Shown here piece after piece: positions 21,207 through 25,877 of a stretch of DNA of 25,877 nt. Source of the DNA: JAWWBL01 sp033720975 (GTDB lineage Bacteria > Actinomycetota > Acidimicrobiia > Spongiisociales > ZC4RG35); contig JAWWBL010000017.1 of NCBI GenBank assembly GCA_033720975.1, forward strand, positions 1 to 25,877, written 5' to 3'. A program made the position numbers and the translations under genes. Position 1 is the first letter of the stretch. Every line of letters begins with the position of its first letter. The notes under the pieces are model-generated. The model was not told the DNA's origin and searched no databases. It saw only the letters and a program-made list of their open reading frames with translations.

Positions 21207-23009
21207 ATGGCCAGCGAGCGGTCGGAATCGCCGTCAGTTCTACAACACCGCTCGCGAGACCTCCAGAGTCGTGCTTGGGCGGTCACGGCCATCTCGGGAA
21301 TCCTTGTTTCGGGCCTCCTCGCGGTCCTCGGATTGGCTGTGGCTGACGGTCGGGCCGACGTCGCGATGGCCAGGTCCGCGGTTGACGCGTCGATCATCGG
21401 GGACGAGGCGCTGGCGACCCTTCTGGCACTGAACGCGGAGAGGGCTAGCGGCCTCCGGGCGGGTTTCACCAGGCACGCCGACGACATACGCGAGTTTCGG
21501 GAGCTCTGGGACGCGACCGATCGCAAGCTGATGGACTTTCAATTCGTCCTGGCGGCCAGAACCAGCTCCATCGCCGCCGAAGCCGCCGTCGAGTTCGGGG
21601 ACTTCTTTCAGGCAGCATCAGCGCTGGACGACGTGCGACGAGCAACCATCGGGGAAACCGCCGAAGGTCAGTTCGCCACTTACGTCAGCGTCATCGAACC
21701 TCTTGTCGGAGGCATACAGCAAGTTCTCTCGGCAGAGGCAAGCCCCCAGTCAATACCAGAGCGGCGCGCCGTCTCCGCGCTGGTCGGCAGCCTGGATTCG
21801 CTCGAGCAGCGAGAGGCTGTTGTCGCAGGCGAGCTTGCATCCGAATCGGAAATCACAGAAGACGACCGAATTCGCATCGAGATCCTCAGCCAGGGCGCTC
21901 GCTCGGGCATGGCCGTCGCTGCAGCACTTGTCTCGAACGATCTGGTCGCTCGCGCCAGGTCCGGGTCCGAGGCGGAACAAGTCAATATGGCGATAGGGGC
22001 GATTGCCGAAGGAGACTCCGACCCCTACTCCGTCGCCGCCTGGTACGAGATCTCAGGAGCACAGAAGGCGCTTCTCGAGCAGGCGATCGTCGACCTGAGT
22101 GGGGCTGTGCGCAACCGAGCGCTCGAAATAGAGGACCGCGCCGGTTCTGAGCTCGTGATCCGTTGGATGGTCTTTGCTCTTCTCGCGGTCGGCGGAATTC
22201 TCGTCGCTGCGATAGCCATAAAGTCCAATCGTGCTCGGCTGCGGGCGCTGGCCGAGTACGGCGAGATTGCCACGGGACTTACCCGCTGGTTCCAGCCAGA
22301 TCAGCTTCCTGAAGTCGAGGGCGTCGACATGGTCGTTCGATATCGCCCCAGTTCCGAGATGACCAGTGCCGGTGGCGACTGGTACGACTCGTTCTTGCTA
22401 GACGAACGCCGCCTCGCGCTCGTGATCGGTGACGTGGCCGGTCACGGGCCCAAGGCAACCTCGAACATGGCTGAGCTCCGGCATGTCTTGAGAGGTCAAG
22501 CCACCGCACGTCCTCTCACCCCTGCCCAACAGCTTCGGCTTCTAGACGAGACGACATCCGACGACGACATCTATGCGACGCTGATCTATGGAGTCCTGGA
22601 TTTCGATTCAGGGCGGCTGGAATTCTCGCGAGCAGGGCATGTCCCCCTCTGCGTCGTTGGTTCGGACGGGTTGCTGCGAGTTGTGGAAGACGGCGCCGGA
22701 CCACCGATCGGCGTCGACCGGGAAAGCCCGAGGACCAACGGAGTGGTGCAGCTCTCGGCTGGAGACGTCATCGCCATGATGACCGACGGGGTCGTCGAGA
22801 GGAGACACAAGGACATCGACAAAGGGCTTGCCCTTGTCGGGATGGCGATAGATCAGCCACTGTCCGGGCTCGACGAACTGGCGGATGTCTTGATGCCAAC
22901 CCAATCCGACGAAGTCGGTGACGACATGGCTGTTCTGCTGGCGAGGTGGTCTCCAGAGCAGGGCCGGTCCCGAAGCCAGCTCGGAGGTGCTCGGCCCCGG
23001 ACCGGGTGA
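21207..23009 (+). CDS. Membrane PP2C-type (SpoIIE) phosphatase with sensor domain
   Basis: This is a two-pass membrane phosphatase of 600 residues. A first membrane helix lies at ~24-45 and a second at ~317-338. Between them is an all-helical extracytoplasmic region of about 270 residues that resembles nitrate/nitrite-sensing (NIT) domains, with LLALNAERASG near its start. The C-terminal SpoIIE/PP2C domain (~355-590) keeps the metal-binding motifs GGDWYD, GDVAGHG, MTDGVVERR and GDDMAVLL, so it should dephosphorylate a STAS-type anti-anti-sigma factor. No HAMP domain is evident. I chose the second ATG because AGGAGG lies 9 nt before it; the first in-frame ATG, 27 nt upstream, has no such site. 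The convergent neighbour encodes an RsbW-like kinase, a likely member of the same pathway. Confidence 0.88.
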   Translation: MASERSESPSVLQHRSRDLQSRAWAVTAISGILVSGLLAVLGLAVADGRADVAMARSAVDASIIGDEALATLLALNAERASGLRAGFTRHADDIREFRELWDATDRKLMDFQFVLAARTSSIAAEAAVEFGDFFQAASALDDVRRATIGETAEGQFATYVSVIEPLVGGIQQVLSAEASPQSIPERRAVSALVGSLDSLEQREAVVAGELASESEITEDDRIRIEILSQGARSGMAVAAALVSNDLVARARSGSEAEQVNMAIGAIAEGDSDPYSVAAWYEISGAQKALLEQAIVDLSGAVRNRALEIEDRAGSELVIRWMVFALLAVGGILVAAIAIKSNRARLRALAEYGEIATGLTRWFQPDQLPEVEGVDMVVRYRPSSEMTSAGGDWYDSFLLDERRLALVIGDVAGHGPKATSNMAELRHVLRGQATARPLTPAQQLRLLDETTSDDDIYATLIYGVLDFDSGRLEFSRAGHVPLCVVGSDGLLRVVEDGAGPPIGVDRESPRTNGVVQLSAGDVIAMMTDGVVERRHKDIDKGLALVGMAIDQPLSGLDELADVLMPTQSDEVGDDMAVLLARWSPEQGRSRSQLGGARPRTG

Positions 23010-23044
23010 GACACCCACCTCAGCTTGAAGGCGGCTGATCGCCC

Positions 23045-23431
23045 TCAGTGATCCTGAAAGGTGCGCAGTTCTATCTCGAACCAATCGATTACGCGGTCCG
23101 GACTGGCTTCAACCCCCCACTCATCGACCAACTGGTCAACAATGCGCAGTCCATAGCCCCGTGACGACTGGACGCGTTGGGGACGACTGTGCCGCGTCTC
23201 GTTGGTGTTCGGGTAGACGACCTCGAACCTGAGCTGATCACGGTTCTCGAGCATTCTGACCACGAGGCGCGAGCCGCCTGGCAGCCGACCGTGAACCACC
23301 ACGTTGTTGATCAGTTCGCTGAGCACGTGCTTGACATCGTCGAGACGGGGATGACCGGGGATCCAGTCGGCAACGGTGGCACGCGCCTTCGCTGCCGCGT
23401 AGACATTGGTAGCAACGGCGAATTCCTTCAT
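23045..23431 (-). CDS. RsbW-like anti-sigma factor / serine kinase
   Basis: This cytoplasmic GHKL ATPase of 128 residues has the typical length of RsbW/SpoIIAB anti-sigma kinases. The N-box is SELINNVVVHG (~38-48) and the G-box region is RGYGLRIVDQLVDEWG (~91-106). The G1 segment normally present is weak (FEVVYPNTNE), so ATP-lid details differ from the classical proteins, as in many actinobacterial members. Such proteins bind a sigma factor or phosphorylate an anti-anti-sigma protein. The gene converges on the SpoIIE-type phosphatase with only 35 bp between stops. No STAS-domain antagonist or sigma-B-like gene is in the window, so the partners must be elsewhere. Confidence 0.88.
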   Translation of the reverse strand: MKEFAVATNVYAAAKARATVADWIPGHPRLDDVKHVLSELINNVVVHGRLPGGSRLVVRMLENRDQLRFEVVYPNTNETRHSRPQRVQSSRGYGLRIVDQLVDEWGVEASPDRVIDWFEIELRTFQDH

Positions 23432-23914
23432 CGGACTATCTAACGGGCAGCCTCACAGACCGCGCTCCTGACTCCACCAAGGGAGATTACGCCGGCGACC
23501 TCTACGCGATGCGCCATTCATGCTGAATGACCGGCCGTGGCCCTCTCCCTTGGGTGGCTGGGGTATGCGGCGCGCTGGCCTGCCCGGCGGTAAGTCAGTG
23601 GGCGAGGTCGGTGGGGAATGGACGAGCACCCATCGTGTGCATGGGAGTCCGCACGCGGTACGTGATACTGCGATCGATCAGTCGGATCCCTCAATCTGAA
23701 CCTCCTCATACGGCTTGTCCTCTGCGTGTACCCGCTATCGACATTCTCGAAACAGCATTCGCCCCACGGATCCGGGACGACCCAGGCGAGCTACTCGACA
23801 ACTTCCGCGAACTGTCGGAGACACGACAGTTGGTGGTTTGATGCGCAGGGCTCTGGGGCAAGGGTCGGAGACCTCATAAGAGGCAGAAGAGACTCAAACG
23901 GAGGCCGGTGACAG
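23432..23914. other. Intergenic gap of about 480 bp without a supported gene
   Basis: The gap between the anti-sigma kinase and the small membrane protein gene holds no open frame with a ribosome site and convincing protein. A perfect palindrome CATTCA-tgc-TGAATG lies at 23515-23529 and could be an operator. The divergent promoters of the two flanking genes must be here. A frame at 23527-23841 is open but reads like non-coding sequence. Confidence 0.5.
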
Positions 23915-24196
23915 ATGCAACCCCTGAACCCAACTGACGCACAGAACCCGAGATCCGTCGAGACGCGGAAGGTCGAGACGGTGACCGACGACAGATTGAC
24001 GGCTGTCGCCGAGCGGCCAACCAGTGGTCGGCCAACCGCCGGTTACTTGGTAGCGGGCCTGATCGCCGCGGTGCTCATCGCCGCAGCGCTCTTCATCTGG
24101 CAGAACACGACGGGCACAACCGCTGAGCAACCGGCCCGCAACCAGGTGGAGGCGGACGTTTCCGTGCCGATCGATCCCGTCGTCCCCGGACCCTGA
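23915..24196 (+). CDS. Small single-pass membrane protein, unknown
   Basis: I do not recognise this 93-residue protein. A hydrophilic N-terminus of about 42 residues is followed by one membrane helix (~43-62, YLVAGLIAAVLIAAALFIW) and a short Pro/Val-rich extracytoplasmic tail. It has no catalytic-looking residues. A GGAG lies about 11 nt before the ATG, and a strong hairpin terminator begins 28 nt after the stop, so it looks like a real monocistronic gene. Regulatory or assembly partners are possible, but nothing in the sequence points to one. Confidence 0.65.
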   Translation: MQPLNPTDAQNPRSVETRKVETVTDDRLTAVAERPTSGRPTAGYLVAGLIAAVLIAAALFIWQNTTGTTAEQPARNQVEADVSVPIDPVVPGP

Positions 24197-24224
24197 GCTG
24201 CAACTTCGGTAGCGGCCTCCCCAA

Positions 24225-24273
24225 AAAGAGATGATGAGTGGCGGATCCAATCGGATCCGCCACTCATCTCTTT
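24225..24273. terminator. Bidirectional hairpin terminator with a 3-nt bulge
   Basis: A 21-bp stem (24225-24248 with 24253-24273) closes a 4-nt loop AATC; the left arm carries three extra bases (ATG/GAT repeat) that bulge out. A-rich sequence precedes the left arm and TTT follows the right arm. It separates the small membrane protein gene from the convergent GerMN gene, and can serve both. Confidence 0.82.
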
Positions 24274-24281
24274 GGAAGCCC

Positions 24282-25256
24282 TCAGGGGACGAGCTTGACC
24301 GGGTACTCCCTGACGTCGATTTGCTCTCCGTTCTCGGCGGAGTACGTCCACACGATCAGAGCACCGACCTGGGCCTCGTCGACGGAATACGGGATCGTGA
24401 ATTCGAATCCTCCCCAGCCTGTGCCGTTGTTGGTCATGGCCATTCCCTCGGCGATGATCAAACCGTCCGCGTCGGTGAGGGCGTACTGGAAGGTCGCCTC
24501 GAATACCGCACCAAAGCCAAGAACGCGAAGAGGGTTCTCGGCAACACCCCCGTAGATCGGGGTCTCGACCGAGATGGCTGCGGCGAATTCGAGGTAGTCC
24601 CAGATGCCCACCGGACGGCTCACGAGATCTCCGTCACCAATCTGAATGGCCACCGGAGCACCTTCCTGCATGAAGAGGACTTCGGCGACGCTGTCGAAGC
24701 GGCTGAGGGTGAACACGACCTGGGCAGCACGCTGCGCCACGGTCGCCGAGTCTTCGGTTGCCCCAAACTCTTTTGACAGATCGATAGTCGCGATGTCCTC
24801 GCTTATGGCCAACCCAAGGAGACGCACACCCGGAGGAATCGCTGAGCTGAGCGACGGAACACCGTCCCGCTCGGCCTTGGTGGGGCCGGCGAGCAATTGC
24901 TCGATAGCGGCCCGGGCGACAGCCCTGGTATGCGCCACCTCACGTGCAACAGGCACAACAAAGGGCCCGGTCCGGTTGGGGTGACCCGCCTCATCGATAA
25001 AGAAGTAGGGGGCAACCACGATGGATCGCGCCTCGGGCGCCTGGGTTGGCTGTGTCGTCGTTGAGCTACCGGGCGCTTCAGTTGTGCTGGTGGTCGCCTG
25101 AATCGTCGTCGATGTCGTGGGCAGGCGCGGACCATCGGTGGTAGGCGTCACCCAAGTGGTGCTTGGTGCGGTTGCCGTGGGCTGGGGCGGCGAGGCCGAC
25201 ACGTTGCCGCAGGCAACTATTGCGAGTGCTGTGAGCACGATTGCGATGCGTCGCAT
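24282..25256 (-). CDS. GerMN-Gmad2 domain lipoprotein
   Basis: This exported lipoprotein of 324 residues has a short signal peptide ending in the lipobox IVAC with Cys16. A Thr/Ser/Pro-rich linker extends to about residue 75. A GerMN domain (~80-200) follows, recognised by YFFIDEAG, REVAHTR, EQLLAGPTKAERDG, SAIPPG and TIDLSKEF. A Gmad2 immunoglobulin-like domain (~215-324) comes last, with VETPIYGGVAENPLRVLGFG and EATFQYALTDADG. Both domains were named from spore germination proteins but are common in non-sporulating actinobacteria, where they seem to be envelope proteins of unclear role. I chose the ATG with AAAGGA about 10 nt upstream; a longer frame adds 28 residues before the signal peptide and is unlikely. 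A GTTA-5-TAAC inverted repeat lies upstream at 25288-25300. Confidence 0.87.
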   Translation of the reverse strand: MRRIAIVLTALAIVACGNVSASPPQPTATAPSTTWVTPTTDGPRLPTTSTTIQATTSTTEAPGSSTTTQPTQAPEARSIVVAPYFFIDEAGHPNRTGPFVVPVAREVAHTRAVARAAIEQLLAGPTKAERDGVPSLSSAIPPGVRLLGLAISEDIATIDLSKEFGATEDSATVAQRAAQVVFTLSRFDSVAEVLFMQEGAPVAIQIGDGDLVSRPVGIWDYLEFAAAISVETPIYGGVAENPLRVLGFGAVFEATFQYALTDADGLIIAEGMAMTNNGTGWGGFEFTIPYSVDEAQVGALIVWTYSAENGEQIDVREYPVKLVP

Positions 25257-25379
25257 CGCAGGGTCCTTTCTCGAGGGTTCTGTCGCCGTTATGACGTAAC
25301 CGGAGTTATCCACGGGTGACACTTGCAACGGCAATCCCACGCCGTCAGTTCCGGTGAACGAGGCTCAGCCCTGCGGCCG

Positions 25380-25385
25380 TACAAT
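25380..25385 (+). promoter_or_regulatory. Candidate -10 box for the tRNA gene
   Basis: TACAAT fits a -10 hexamer and lies 45 nt before the mature tRNA. No good -35 element is visible at the usual distance, so this is tentative. Confidence 0.35.
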
Positions 25386-25430
25386 CCTCACTCGGACCTC
25401 TCTGGTCAGGCAGGCAGTCCACAAGTTCAA

Positions 25431-25503
25431 GCCCTCGTAGCTCAGGGGATAGAGCACCGGTTTCCTAAACCGGGTGTCCCAGGTTCGAATCCTGGCGAGG
25501 GCG
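25431..25503 (+). tRNA. tRNA-Arg(CCU)
   Basis: The sequence folds as a complete cloverleaf: 7-bp acceptor stem (GCCCTCG with CGAGGGC), D stem GCTC/GAGC, anticodon stem CCGGT/ACCGG with loop TTCCTAA, a 5-nt variable loop, and T arm CCAGG-TTCGAAT-CCTGG. The anticodon CCT (25464-25466) reads AGG, giving arginine. The discriminator base is G. The 3' CCA is not encoded and must be added. Confidence 0.97.
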
Positions 25504-25523
25504 CGATACCAGTGGCTTGGTAA

Positions 25524-25877
25524 TCAAATGCGGTCTTCAGCCAAATTCGCGCCATCCACAGGTGTCAGTGGGTGAGACGTGTCAGGCCCGTGTCTGCGGC
25601 TCCGAGCAAGCGCTCCGAACCAGACAGCCGCCATAACTACGGTCGCACCGGCCACAGAGCGAAGGGTGAGTGGGACGCCACCCCAGACCGCATCCAGCAT
25701 CAAGGTCACCAGCGGGAACAGCACAAAGGCATACGAAGTAGCCGATGCAGTCCATCTACGGAAGACGAGCAAAAACGCCACGAAGAGACCGACCGAGCCG
25801 AGGGTCGACAAATAGACGAGAGCCCAGAGCGGCCGCCCACCCGTGGGCACGACCCAGGACTCACCGGCCATCAGCGA
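25524..25877 (-). CDS. EamA/DMT-type transporter, C-terminal part (cut by window edge)
   Basis: The reading frame is open to the window end, so the 5' part of the gene is missing. The visible ~117 residues hold three or four membrane helices and match the end of an EamA (drug/metabolite transporter) repeat: LWALVYLSTLGSVGLFVAFLL, then the SATSYAFVLFPLVTLMLDAV stretch typical of the second EamA unit, then a last helix and a hydrophilic tail of ~25 residues. Full proteins have ten helices and about 300 residues and export metabolites or drugs; the substrate is unknown. The Met near the window edge is probably internal and not the start. Confidence 0.8.
   Translation of the reverse strand, partial: SLMAGESWVVPTGGRPLWALVYLSTLGSVGLFVAFLLVFRRWTASATSYAFVLFPLVTLMLDAVWGGVPLTLRSVAGATVVMAAVWFGALARSRRHGPDTSHPLTPVDGANLAEDRI

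Noticed and set aside
23527..23841. Open frame of 104 codons in the long gap
   Set aside because: There is no Shine-Dalgarno, no TANNNT at leaderless distance, and the protein lacks a domain or membrane pattern. It remains possible but unsupported.
25257..25340. Longer N-terminus for the GerMN lipoprotein
   Set aside because: The extra 28 residues would sit in front of the signal peptide, and the ribosome site AAAGGA is placed before the inner ATG.
1..25877. CRISPR array, insertion sequence or prophage
   Set aside because: I found no regularly spaced direct repeats, transposase, integrase or phage structural gene on either strand.

Overview
The window reads as chromosomal DNA of a high-GC Gram-positive bacterium (Actinomycetota). 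My best guess is the class Acidimicrobiia or a close relative. This rests on a DivIVA-type coiled-coil protein, a PDZ-Lon protease, a DUF2342 protein, Thr/Pro-rich linkers behind the lipoprotein signal peptides, and several genes whose only visible signal is a TANNNT box just before the start codon (leaderless pattern). The assignment is inferred from gene content, not from a marker gene. I see no insertion sequence, prophage, CRISPR array or plasmid function. The window looks like core or housekeeping chromosome.

Layout from left to right. (1) On the minus strand, a DivIVA-domain protein, a PDZ-Lon membrane protease and a haloalkane dehalogenase-like hydrolase. (2) A minus-strand operon livF-livG-acyl-CoA ligase-livH-livM-substrate-binding lipoprotein, ended by a strong hairpin terminator at 3646-3676. 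An AMP-forming acyl-CoA ligase sits inside a branched-chain-amino-acid-type ABC transporter operon, which suggests that the imported substrate is a carboxylic acid activated to a CoA thioester. (3) moaE and a plus-strand htrA diverge from a 14-bp gap. htrA overlaps a DUF2342 protein whose HExxH zinc motif has been lost. (4) After a convergent junction with nested inverted repeats comes a minus-strand envelope-stress cluster: tatA, then sigE (ECF sigma), an anti-sigma factor with a zinc motif, and an RseB-like exported protein, the last three joined by ATGA overlaps. An ECF-type promoter (GGAAC, 17 nt, CGTT) lies just before sigE and suggests autoregulation. (5) Two poorly known membrane proteins diverge from each other; one carries a C-terminal domain resembling a degenerate Mrr-type nuclease fold.

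(6) A small DUF2277 gene meets head-on a three-gene minus-strand operon: NYN/OST-HTH protein, FAD-dependent amino acid oxidase, ornithine cyclodeaminase-family reductase. The two enzymes could together turn a D- or N-substituted amino acid into an imine and reduce it again. (7) A membrane-bound SpoIIE-type PP2C phosphatase faces an RsbW-like anti-sigma kinase, a probable partner-switching pair. (8) The right end holds a small single-pass membrane protein, a bulged hairpin terminator, a GerMN-Gmad2 lipoprotein, tRNA-Arg(CCU) and the 3' part of an EamA-type transporter gene running off the window.

I found no clearly new multi-gene defence or mobile system. The most interesting items are the degenerate metalloprotease coupled to HtrA, the mutually overlapping promoter/start-codon arrangement between moaE and htrA, the ECF promoter, the ligase-containing ABC operon and the oxidase/reductase operon headed by an RNA-binding-type NYN protein.
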